A stretch of 18,429 nucleotides of DNA from the NCBI GenBank assembly GCA_904502135.1, contig CAJGDE010000029.1, forward strand, positions 1-18,429, written 5' to 3'. Made by a program: the position numbers and the translations under genes. This stretch comes from Kiritimatiellia bacterium (GTDB lineage Bacteria; Verrucomicrobiota; Kiritimatiellia; RFP12; UBA1067). The notes under the pieces are model-generated. The model was not told the DNA's origin. It was given only the letters and a program-made list of their open reading frames with translations, and ran no database searches. Below are positions 1 to 8,500 of the stretch, one piece after another (the first letter of the stretch is position 1; every line of letters starts with the position of its first letter).

Positions 1-625
1 CTCGTTCATTGGATTTTAGGACGTCCTTTTCGATAATGGTTTTGAATACCGACTCAATATATTCACGCTGTGCGCTTGAATTGTCATTAAACTCTAAAGC
101 GCCAGGCAATCCGCCATAAGAGAGGTAACTCATGAATAAGTGCTTGGAATTGCCGTCAGTCAGGTTTTTACCTATGGCATATTCATGGAATGATAATGGC
201 AAAACATTTATTTCTACATATCTGCCTGTCAATCTTGAAGCAATCTCGGAGGAAAGTAGGTCTGCAGTAGAGCCCGTTATATACAAATCCAAACCTTGTC
301 GAATATATAAACTGTCTATTACCTTTTCGTAATCTTTGACATGTTGAATTTCATCAAGAAAAACATACGTGGTCTTGTTGGAAACAAGGGAAGAAAGTAT
401 CTTGTTATGAAGTTTGATAGGGTCTGTTAGTTCAGCAAATTCTAGTTGCTCAAAATTTATGCTGATAATTTGCGACGCATTCACACCTTCATCTATCAGA
501 GAAGACATATACATTTCAAGTATTGTTGACTTACCTGCACGTCTAAGTCCAGTCAATACCTTGACAAGGTTTTTACCGCGAAACTCATCAAGCCATTTTT
601 TGTAATGATTTCTTTTTATTAACAT
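1..625 (-). CDS. AAA_14/DUF4143-type ATPase, N-terminal part (runs off window)
   Basis: About 208 residues are visible, reading from ATG at 625 down to base 1 with no stop; the C-terminal part (normally a DUF4143 domain) lies outside. Residues 26-34 read GLRRAGKST, the GxRRxGKST Walker A typical of this family. Residues 87-94 (YVFLDEIQ) are Walker B. A family-typical stretch ITGSTA, then GRYVEINVLPLSFHEY, follows. A good Shine-Dalgarno (GAGGT) lies about 6 nt before the ATG. These ATPases are widespread, variably present in bacteria and archaea, and of unknown cellular role; some are thought to act with partner nucleases or as stand-alone genes. The stretch is visibly more AT-rich than the genes to its right, which suits an accessory or transferred gene. 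The family call is firm; the function is not known. Confidence 0.85.
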   Translation of the reverse strand, partial: MLIKRNHYKKWLDEFRGKNLVKVLTGLRRAGKSTILEMYMSSLIDEGVNASQIISINFEQLEFAELTDPIKLHNKILSSLVSNKTTYVFLDEIQHVKDYEKVIDSLYIRQGLDLYITGSTADLLSSEIASRLTGRYVEINVLPLSFHEYAIGKNLTDGNSKHLFMSYLSYGGLPGALEFNDNSSAQREYIESVFKTIIEKDVLKSNER

Positions 626-639
626 AATTTACCTCTATT

Positions 640-669
640 GCATAATTTAGGGGTATTATAGCATAATTT
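640..669 (-). promoter_or_regulatory. Extended -10 promoter and 9-bp direct repeat upstream of the ATPase
   Basis: On the minus strand TATAAT (655-660) is preceded by TGC, giving an extended -10; no good -35 is visible. The word AAATTATGC occurs twice on the minus strand (640-648 and 661-669), 21 bp apart, which is two helical turns, so it flanks the -10. This could be an operator for a dimeric regulator, perhaps autoregulation. The -10 is seen directly; the operator is inference. Confidence 0.5.
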
Positions 670-847
670 GTTGTGGTAATTGAAAACTTTTTACAAAAAA
701 TAAAAAACATTTCACTTAGCTATGCCGATTGCTGTTGAAATTGTGTAGGAGTTGATGAGTGGAGGAGTTGGTGTGGAGGTGAATGTGTTTCACAAATCAG
801 ATTTGTGGAGATGAGTGTTGATTTGTGGATGATGAGAAATGTTGCCA

Positions 848-873
848 TCCACCTTCGCCAAGGCTACGGTGGA
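848..873. repeat. REP-like imperfect palindrome
   Basis: TCCACC (848-853) pairs with GGTGGA (868-873). An inner GCC-AA-GGC core (857-864) gives an imperfect hairpin with two mismatches. The core resembles, from memory, a short dispersed palindrome (…CGCCAAGGCT…) common between genes in several bacterial lineages. Only one copy is in this window, so repetitiveness cannot be shown here. Confidence 0.4.
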
Positions 874-1183
874 CAAGATGTGAAAGTGTTGCCAATGCCA
901 ATTTTCAATGTGGAATAGGGAAGAGTTGTAGGTGTAGTGTTTAGGTGTAGATGTAGAGCGGATGTATATTCTTTCATATCTACCGCTATCGCTATCCTCT
1001 ACCTCTAGCCCTGACCTTGAACTCGTATCTTCCTTTCTTGGACTTATAACTTGTATTGCCGTTGAAAAATATGTATCATTCCGCCGTCTTCGGGGAGACA
1101 AAAGAAAGTGAGGTAATATTATGCAATTCCAGAAGTTATTCTTAAGTAACGCCGATAAAACAGGTTATTTCTGCTGGCGAGTT

Positions 1184-2329
1184 CTATTTTTTTTTCTGCT
1201 TTTTGTCCTCTTCGATTTTATCGCCGAAAATTTCTTTGGATATCCCCGGAATCACCTCTTCCCAAGAAGGGATGGGCTTTTGTCCTTTCGCTAATTTATG
1301 AGGCGGCGGCGTAAACCAGGTGTTCTTTTCGCCGTAAATCCATATATGTCCGCCGTTGGCCTTTCGCTTGGCTTCTTTGAAATTGTTCCTGAAAAACCGC
1401 GCCTTTGATTTTTCATTGTTTATTGTAGGCGTAAGGCAGCCGCTATTATCCGGCCAGGCGTACGCATCAAGGTAGAAGGCCGGCGCAAGGCCGCCTTGTT
1501 TGTTGTGTTTTTGGGAAAGCTTTTTATCAAGCATTCCGCAGCCTGATTTATTGCGCCTTTCCATACGTTCGTAAGCGGCTTCGTTTTTCGCGCAATAACT
1601 TACCCATTCGTCTCCGTCGACAAGCCTTGCTTTCTCAGGCATGACTTCAAGAATTCCGTTGCAGAAAGCGCCCATCATATCAACGCCGAAACTCCATAGA
1701 TAAAAGCCCCACAAAGTGATCTCGGGGTAGGCTTTGAAAATGCCTTCGCCAACTTGCCTGCCTCTTTTACGGGCGATTTTGAGGTATTCTTCTTGTGTGT
1801 GCTGCAAGTCTGGAGGTTGAACTGCGCCGCCTTTCAGTTTTCCGCCGCCTTTAACCCACCATGCGCTTTTCCAATAACTGTTGACGGGGTATACGCCGTA
1901 TCCTTCAGGGTCAAAACAGATTCCGACCATCTTCAGGTTCTTTGCCTGCTTTGCGGCCAGCGACCAGTTGTAGGCGACGGCCTTCCAGTAATCATCGTCA
2001 AACCAGTCGGGTTTATGCTGGTCGATAAGAACTCCAAGAAAATTGTATTTCCATTTTTTAAACGGAATGTCTCTGTAGCGGCCGGCTATAGCTTGAGCCG
2101 ATGCGATATCGCGATCGGAGAATTTTGTCTTTCTGAATACGTCGCTGAAGCCCGCGTGGATCATAATTCCGTCGAATGGGGCTATTTTCTCGTAATGCGT
2201 AATATTGTCTTCCAGTTCGCTGATTTTCGGCAGGCGGGAACCTACGGATATAATTTTAACCGGCTGTTTGGGCGCAGAAAAGGCTATCAGAGAAAGCAGG
2301 GAATAAAGAAAAAACAATTTCGTTTTCAT
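1184..2329 (-). CDS. Secreted protein of unknown function, possibly TIM-barrel/glycoside-hydrolase-like
   Basis: 381 residues. The N-terminus (MKTKLFFLYSLLSLIAFSA) is a clear Sec signal peptide with cleavage probably near residue 19. I do not recognise the family. The body is rich in Trp, Tyr and Gly and alternates hydrophobic strand-like segments (GIMIHAG 54-60, MVGICF 134-139, then LWGFYLWSFG near 205-215 and HIWIYGEKNTW near 330-340) with helices, which suits a barrel. D140-P-E142 directly after a predicted strand resembles the acid-bearing strand ends of glycosidases, but catalysis is only a guess. The C-terminus is a charged tail ending in KKQKKK, coded by a run of nine A. No Shine-Dalgarno is seen before ATG 2329, though a good promoter lies upstream. 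The signal peptide and composition favour this strand over the 198-codon antisense frame at 1754-2350. Confidence 0.75.
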   Translation of the reverse strand: MKTKLFFLYSLLSLIAFSAPKQPVKIISVGSRLPKISELEDNITHYEKIAPFDGIMIHAGFSDVFRKTKFSDRDIASAQAIAGRYRDIPFKKWKYNFLGVLIDQHKPDWFDDDYWKAVAYNWSLAAKQAKNLKMVGICFDPEGYGVYPVNSYWKSAWWVKGGGKLKGGAVQPPDLQHTQEEYLKIARKRGRQVGEGIFKAYPEITLWGFYLWSFGVDMMGAFCNGILEVMPEKARLVDGDEWVSYCAKNEAAYERMERRNKSGCGMLDKKLSQKHNKQGGLAPAFYLDAYAWPDNSGCLTPTINNEKSKARFFRNNFKEAKRKANGGHIWIYGEKNTWFTPPPHKLAKGQKPIPSWEEVIPGISKEIFGDKIEEDKKQKKK

Positions 2330-2396
2330 TGGATATGCGTGTATACGTGATAGGAGTTAAAGTTACAGTTCGTTACGGTTCACGGAAACTGAAGAC

Positions 2397-2426
2397 AGTA
2401 TATCTAATTTTTTGTCTTATCGTCAA
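2397..2426 (-). promoter_or_regulatory. Promoter of the secreted-protein gene
   Basis: On the minus strand -35 TTGACG (2421-2426), an 18-bp spacer, and -10 TATACT (2397-2402); each hexamer differs from consensus at one base. A start near 2390 would leave a leader of about 60 nt. Unlike the other promoters in the window it has no TGn before the -10. Confidence 0.6.
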
Positions 2427-2446
2427 GCAACGCCCGGCGTTTTGAC
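2422..2446. repeat. Inverted repeat overlapping the -35 element
   Basis: GTCAA (2422-2426), a GC bulge, AACG, loop CCCGG, CGTT, then TTGAC (2442-2446). There is no T-run on the exit side of either strand, so it is not a terminator. The left arm is the -35 of the minus-strand promoter. It may be an operator for the divergent pair or simply a chance palindrome. Confidence 0.45.
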
Positions 2447-2497
2447 CGTAACAATACTACTTATTCAGAAATATTGTCGGATTAAATAATTGAGATT

Positions 2498-2506
2498 TGG
2501 TATAAT
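2498..2506 (+). promoter_or_regulatory. Extended -10 promoter of the addBA unit
   Basis: TG-G-TATAAT with TATAAT at 2501-2506, 33 bp before ATG 2539. No -35 at the usual distance is convincing (TTGTCG at 2474-2479 is 21 bp away), so recognition would rest on the extended -10. Confidence 0.55.
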
Positions 2507-2538
2507 AATGCCACTAAGATTTAAAGATTGAAAATGAA

Positions 2539-5529
2539 ATGAATTACGGAGTATTGACTGAATTTTTGAAGCCTGAGCGGAAGCTAGTCGATGAGGTTGT
2601 CGACTGGCTGTTTGCAAAGGTTGAACGCGATCCTTCGGGGGCGCGTTCGCTCGCGCATTTGATGGTTCTCGTGCCGACGGCGCAGAGTGGAAGAAATCTG
2701 CGCCTTGCCCTTGCGAAGAAGACCTTGGAAAACGGTTGGGGAGGAATTCTGCCGCCGCGTGTTGTTCAACCGTTCCATCTCGTTGTTCCGTCCGATCAGT
2801 CGCTGCGCGAAGCGAATGAGGCGGAAGTCGCCGCGTTGTTCATGCGCTTTCTTGCGAAAAAGAGAAATGACGCCTTAACGACCTGGCCGCATCTTTTTCA
2901 GCGCGCGGAGGAAACGACGGATTTACAGGCGATAGTGGATTCAGATGCTGGGTTCGCGCTTCTTGACCAGATGTTGGGCATTTGGCGCGTTCTCGCTGGG
3001 AAAGGGCTCTTGATGCGGGATGTGCCTGCGAACGAGGCGGCGTCTCGCGTGCTGGAATCGGCGTTGGGAGAAGATCAGGCGCGATGGGAGGAGCTGGCGT
3101 CTTTTGAAGCGGAATTCTTTGACTTTCTAAGGGAGCATGGTCTGCGTCTTCAGGTCGCTTCCGTCGCGCTCGCCAAAAAATCCGCCGTGAAGCTCGATCC
3201 CGAAATACGCGAGATTGTCCTCCCTGCCTTGGCAGATCCAGTTCTTGTACTGCATGACGTGTTGGCGCAGTACGCAAAGAAAGTGAAAATTACGACGCTT
3301 CTTCATTGTGCGGAATCTGACCGAAACCGTTTCGACGAGTGGGGATGCCCGAAGGGTGAATGTTGGACGGGGGAAGCGCATCCAGTAGTTTCTGGTCTCG
3401 GCGCTGAAGACATTGTTAGTCTGCCAGATGATAGGATGCTCGCGGACCGCTTGGTGAATGACTTTCCGACGCAAGGTTCTGGCATGAAATTGCCTACGCT
3501 GGGTCTTTGTGATTCCGAGCTCTTTACCGTGATTTCAGCGGCTTTCCTCAACAGTGGGTACACGATTCAAAATCCTGAACGAAATAGATTGGCCGTCTCT
3601 TCGTTGGGTGTTCTCATCGGGGATTTGCTGGCGCTCTGGCGTCCCCAGACTATGGGGATGCCGTGGGCAGCTTTTGCCGCGCTGATGCGCTCGGACGATG
3701 TTCTTCTTGCGCTAAAGTCCGCAGGATTGGCGACCAGCCGCTCGAAGGTGTTGCAGGGGCTTGATGTCTATCAGAATGCAGTTCTGCCGACCTTTATAGA
3801 AGGGAAGCTTGTGTGTCCGCGGCTTGAACACGGCAAGGAGGCGGTCGCAGCCTTTGTTGGCTGCGGTAACGCGTTCATTTCTTGGATTGAGGAGTCGCGA
3901 AAAGACCGACCGCTCGTTGACTACCTGCGTGACATGCTTGGGCGCATCTTTTCCCAAAAATCTCTCGGAGCATCTCGTTCGGATAAGGAGTTTTCGCAGG
4001 CTGTGGATTGTGTTCAAAATGTGTTCGCGATGCTTTCAAGCGAGAGTATCTGTAAGTTGGGGTTTTCAGACGAAAGTTGGATCGCGCTGGCGCGACGTCT
4101 TTTGGGTTCAGCCTCGTATTCGCTTGAGTGCGAGGAGTCTGATGTGGTAAGAACAGAAGGGTGGCTTGAGCTTGTGTGGAGTCTCGGCGACAAGATTGCT
4201 TTAGCGGGCCTTCATGAAGGCTCGGTGCCTGATTCGGTAGTTGGGCACGCGTTTCTTCCGAATGAGCTGCGAGTTGCGCTTGGCCTTACGTCGAACGAGA
4301 CTCGTCTTGCGCGTGACTCATGGCTTCTTCAGGAGCTTGTTGGCTCCCATGCGCCGCATGCTGTTCGCGCATACGTCGCGCGTACGAACGCAAAGGGCGA
4401 CATCTGCCGAGCGAGCCGACTTCTTTTTCTGTGTTCCGACGAGGCGCTCTCTTTGCGTGTCAAAAGTCTTTTCGGCGATGCTGGCGAAACCGCGTTGACG
4501 CCGCCGCGAAAGATTTCAGACGCATGGCGCTTGCGGCTTCCGGATGAAGTGGCGCTTAAGAAGAGAGATGATCGGCAGTACCTTTCGCCTTCGGCGATTG
4601 ATACATATCTGAATTCTCCCTTAGAGTATCTTCTTAAATATGGACTGGGCATGGGGGATCGCTATGAGGAGAAGAAGGAGCTGGGGTTCAATGACTACGG
4701 CACTTTCGTTCATCGCGTGCTGGAACTTTTTGCGAAGAAGCAAAAGGATAATCCACTGGCGGATGAAGCGTCCATTAGAGTTGCACTTGATACGATAATT
4801 GATGAGGAGATTAAACAGTTTGGTTCGCGTCCTACGGTGAATATCTCTCTTCAATTGCAGTCGGCGCGAGAACGGCTTATGCGCTTTGCGGCGATACAGG
4901 CTAACTGGGTGCAAGAAGGCTGGCGTGTCGAAGGGACGGAGATACCTTACTTTGCAAAGCCGTTCAAGGATTTGGACGTTTCAATCAAAGGTTTTGTCGA
5001 TCGCGTCGACTACCGAATTTGTTCTGATGGCAGTAAGGAGTTTCGCATTATTGATTACAAGACATGGGATGATTTTGAGAGTGCGAAACGGATACATGTT
5101 AGAACTGGCTCGGCAAGGCAGATTAGCTTCGCTGAACGTCTGCATCTTCCGACTATGCTTGAAAGAAATAAACCCGTGCGGATGCTGACGGTGCAGCTTG
5201 CGCTTTATGGCGCGTGCTTAAAGGCGCAGTTCCCAGAACGGTTCAACGGCCCGATTACGGAATACGACTATTTGGTTTTCTCAGAGGATAAGGTTGAAGT
5301 TCTTCCCGTGAAGGATTATGTTGATCTTTCGCTTAAGACGGCGCGTGTTGCCATAGAACGGATTAAGGCCAATATTTTCTGGCCGGCGCGTGCCGATGAA
5401 GGTGGAAAGCTCTATGACATGGGGCGGATATTTACATTTTCGCCTGAGCGAGATTTTGGAGATGGAGATAACGCCTGTGACTGGCTGAAAAAGCAAGAGA
5501 CAAAATTGAAGGGGCTTAAGAATGCGTGA
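2539..5529 (+). CDS. addB: AddB-like PD-(D/E)XK nuclease subunit of double-strand-break repair complex
   Basis: 996 residues. The C-terminal third carries a RecB/AddB-type nuclease: YLSPSAIDTYLNSPLEYLL (about 680-698), GTFVHRVLELF with the conserved His (about 720), GFVDRVD (about 818-823), IIDYKTW (837-843, catalytic D839 and K841) and the VQLALYGAC motif (Q886, Y890). The N-terminal VLVPTAQSGRNLRLAL replaces the usual helicase Walker A, so this subunit is presumably not an ATPase. In AddAB, AddB cleaves one strand and scans for the recombination hotspot while AddA unwinds and cuts the other strand. The iron-sulfur cysteines of classic AddB are absent: the usual Cys-Pro is Ser-Pro, and the tail has one Cys only. 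The next gene overlaps by 8 nt, which supports co-translation and the AddB role. The alternative label is a generic PD-(D/E)XK nuclease family protein. Confidence 0.8.
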   Translation: MNYGVLTEFLKPERKLVDEVVDWLFAKVERDPSGARSLAHLMVLVPTAQSGRNLRLALAKKTLENGWGGILPPRVVQPFHLVVPSDQSLREANEAEVAALFMRFLAKKRNDALTTWPHLFQRAEETTDLQAIVDSDAGFALLDQMLGIWRVLAGKGLLMRDVPANEAASRVLESALGEDQARWEELASFEAEFFDFLREHGLRLQVASVALAKKSAVKLDPEIREIVLPALADPVLVLHDVLAQYAKKVKITTLLHCAESDRNRFDEWGCPKGECWTGEAHPVVSGLGAEDIVSLPDDRMLADRLVNDFPTQGSGMKLPTLGLCDSELFTVISAAFLNSGYTIQNPERNRLAVSSLGVLIGDLLALWRPQTMGMPWAAFAALMRSDDVLLALKSAGLATSRSKVLQGLDVYQNAVLPTFIEGKLVCPRLEHGKEAVAAFVGCGNAFISWIEESRKDRPLVDYLRDMLGRIFSQKSLGASRSDKEFSQAVDCVQNVFAMLSSESICKLGFSDESWIALARRLLGSASYSLECEESDVVRTEGWLELVWSLGDKIALAGLHEGSVPDSVVGHAFLPNELRVALGLTSNETRLARDSWLLQELVGSHAPHAVRAYVARTNAKGDICRASRLLFLCSDEALSLRVKSLFGDAGETALTPPRKISDAWRLRLPDEVALKKRDDRQYLSPSAIDTYLNSPLEYLLKYGLGMGDRYEEKKELGFNDYGTFVHRVLELFAKKQKDNPLADEASIRVALDTIIDEEIKQFGSRPTVNISLQLQSARERLMRFAAIQANWVQEGWRVEGTEIPYFAKPFKDLDVSIKGFVDRVDYRICSDGSKEFRIIDYKTWDDFESAKRIHVRTGSARQISFAERLHLPTMLERNKPVRMLTVQLALYGACLKAQFPERFNGPITEYDYLVFSEDKVEVLPVKDYVDLSLKTARVAIERIKANIFWPARADEGGKLYDMGRIFTFSPERDFGDGDNACDWLKKQETKLKGLKNA

Positions 5530-8500
5530 GGGAAATTTGCTTATCAGGGCGTCGGCGGGAACAGGTAAGACTTATGCGCTTGCAACGCGGTATTTGCAGC
5601 TGATGCTCCTCGGCAATGTCGATCCTGCCAAGATAGTTGCCTTGACTTTCTCTCGTGCCGCCGCACAGGAAATCTACACGAAGATACTGGAAAGACTTTG
5701 GAAGGCGGCAGAATCGGAGAAAAACGCGAAGAAGGAGTCGGAGGAGATAAGTAAGGCTTCTAAAACCCCTAAGTCGTGGAATAAGGCAGAGTTCGCGTCC
5801 TTGCTGCGCAGTTTAATAGATACCCAGCATCTGGGGACGATTGCGACGCTCGACAGCTTCATATTGCGAATGGTTCGCAACTTTCCGCTGGAAATGGGCT
5901 TTCAACACGCGGTGGAGGTTCTAGATGCTGCTGGAGAAGGCGAGGCTGTACAGGATGCTCTTCGTGTCATTTTGCAAGGTACCGAGAAGACAGAAGACTT
6001 CATCAAGGTCTTTGCTGCCGCACGAGATGGCAACCTGCCGCGCGTACTCGAGTATAAGATCGCGTCGATGTTGAAGTCATGGCGTAAGTTCTACGAACGT
6101 CGTCCAGATTGCAGGAGCTGGACGGTGGGGTCTATGCTTGCAGCGCTCGGCGTTCCCGTAAATAGCGAATGTCCAGACTTGTCGGGTTTGCCGTTCTGCG
6201 AGATTAAGCGAAAGAATGCCGTTTCGTATGAAAAGCAGTTTGCTGAAAGATGCAGGTCGTATGATGGAAGTTCAGGCGTTTTTGACGTAGCAGACGGCGT
6301 CAAAAAATTGATGCTGCATTTCGTGCATAACGCTGATGCTGATTCCTACGAATATGATTTTTACAAAATCCATTATGTCTTTAACTGCGGTAAAGACGGC
6401 GCACAAGCAATTCGCTCTGCGGTGCAGCACATGTTCAACCTGCGCGTGATGTACCTTCTGAAACAGGTCAAGGCTAAAATCGATTTCGTCGGATTCGTCG
6501 AAGATGTGTACAACCGCAATTCGCGCAGAAAGGGCAAGCTGACTTTTTCGGACTTTACTAATTTTTCAGCTGACAGGGAAGATTCCGAGAAGGCGTTTGC
6601 CCTTGCGAATCTTGAGTACCGTTTCGATGAGAAGTTTGATCATTGGGCGCTGGACGAGTTTCAGGATACGAGCGAGCTTCAGTGGGCGTGTCTTAAATCG
6701 CTGGTCCAGGAGGCGGCCACTTCTGGCGGTGGGCGGACAGTGATGACCGTTGGCGATCTCAAACAGTCTATCTACACCTGGCGCGGCGGGAACGATGGGC
6801 CGTTCATGGAGATGATGTCATGGGGTGCTTTTACTGACAGTGAGTTTGGAAAAATAGACGATCTCAATACATCGTATCGCTACGAGAAGAATATCTGCGA
6901 TTTTATTAACGCCGTATTCGGGAAGAAGAGTCTTCGCACGAGCGGAGTTCTGCCATCCGAACGCGTCAAGGCGATCGAACGGTGGCTTTCAGATGACTGC
7001 TGGAAGGTGCATGAGCCGGTGTTCAAGGACGGCCTTCCTAAAGCAGGTGACTACGTCAAGGTGTTGGGCGTTTCCGATCCGGAGGGCAAGGGAAATATGA
7101 AAGCGCTCCTGCCGGCGCTTGAGGAGGAGTTGAAGCGTATCTGGTCGCAACATAGGGCTGCTGGCAGCGACGAGTCTGTCGGCATTCTCGTTCGGACAAA
7201 CGATGATGGGAATGAGGTCGCGGAATATTTGCGCTCAAAGGGTTTCAGGGTCGTGTGGGAAGGATTGAGCGCAGTTTCGGATGTGCCGGTTGTGAATGCG
7301 CTTATTGATTTACTTCGCCTTTCGGAACATCCGGCGGATACTTTCGCCTGGAAAACGATAAGCCAGCTCTTTCCGATTTGTTCGACTTTATTCCCACGCA
7401 AGCAGGGTGAAGAACTTTCGGCGGCTTGCGTATCGAGCATCGTGGCTGCAAGCCTTTCACATCAGGGGCTTTCGCGTACGCTTCAGAAGTATTCTCAGGC
7501 GCTCTCGGAGGATTCGGCGGGGCTTGATCCTCTCTCGAAGCAACGGCTTCGCGAAATGGTCGCAGTGGCGGTCGCATATGAACAACGTAACGCTAGCAGA
7601 TTCTCGATAGACGGGTTCGAGGCGTTTCTCGCCGCGTCGTCAAAGCGTGAGCAGGGAACGTCTTCGGACGTGGTGAGAATTCTTACTATTCACCGCTCAA
7701 AGGGATTGACGCTAGATCATGTAATTGTTCCTCTTGCCGAAGGCACAACGAAGTGGCTTGCGGATTCTGGTAGTCAAGGGCTTCTTTATGCCACCGAAGG
7801 CGACTGGGTGCTGCCGCATCTGTCGGCAGATGAGGCGTCGCTTAATCCGGAAACCGCGAAGGCGCTAAGCGAGATGTCGGATGAGAGCCTTCTATCGAAT
7901 ATCCGTACGTGGTATGTCGCTTTGACGCGCGCTCGCAAGGCAATGTACGTTATCGTGCCTTTGGTGGAGCGTGATGAGGCGAAGCCTTTTTTCCGAGATG
8001 TCATCGTATCGGCGGTTGCGTACTTCAAAAGACCCCCGTCAGCAAACGGATATGAGATCATTTTTGAGCAGGGCGCCGAGCCGAAGTTTATGGCGAAGGA
8101 TAAGCCAGATTTTGATATAGGCGGGAAAGATGGCCGCGCCGAGTGTCAATCATGGCATCACGAAGAGCTGGTTGAAACGGTTGAGCGTCTCTCTCCGTCC
8201 TCGTTTGGTCATCGTGATTTCGCTGTGCCCGTGTCGCATCTTTTCTCCGAGAGAGCGGGAGAGGCGGCGAAAAAGGGCTTGGAGATCCACGGGCAATATG
8301 AGCAGATCGAATGGGCTGACGAAGAGACGCTTGCCGCTTTGCCGAAGGCATTTCATGTTGCGTTTATTAAGCCCAGCCCTACGGCGACGCTTTGGCGCGA
8401 GAAGAGTTATGAAATTTATCGCGAAGGGGTAGGTAAGGGCGAGTGGGAGTCAGGCCAGTTTGATCGCGTCGTTTTCACAGGCGAGGGAGAAGGACGAAAG

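Larger units (their letters stand above)
626..1183. other. Intergenic region without a convincing gene
   Basis: Beyond the ATPase promoter this stretch holds strand-skewed short-word sequence. GTGTAG/GTAGAG-like words lie around 930-960, and pyrimidine-rich complements around 980-1010. A perfect 7-bp hairpin, CACAAAT-CAG-ATTTGTG, lies at 791-807, with ATTTGTGGA repeated at 821. A REP-like hairpin is at 848-873 and a small GTCT/AGAC hairpin at 1085-1098. A 103-codon open frame on the minus strand (790-1101) has no recognisable protein character. Confidence 0.5.

Noticed and set aside
790..1101. 103-codon minus-strand frame in the intergenic region
   Set aside because: Its composition follows the low-complexity DNA, it spans the REP-like hairpin, and it shows no protein-like pattern or clear ribosome site.
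1121..1294. 57-codon plus-strand frame preceded by GAGGTAATATT
   Set aside because: The ribosome-site-like sequence is tempting, but most of the frame overlaps the 3' end of the secreted-protein gene antisense, and its Phe run comes from the T9 tract.
1754..2350. 198-codon open frame on the plus strand
   Set aside because: It is antisense to the signal-peptide-bearing gene at 1184-2329, with no ribosome site or recognisable motif.
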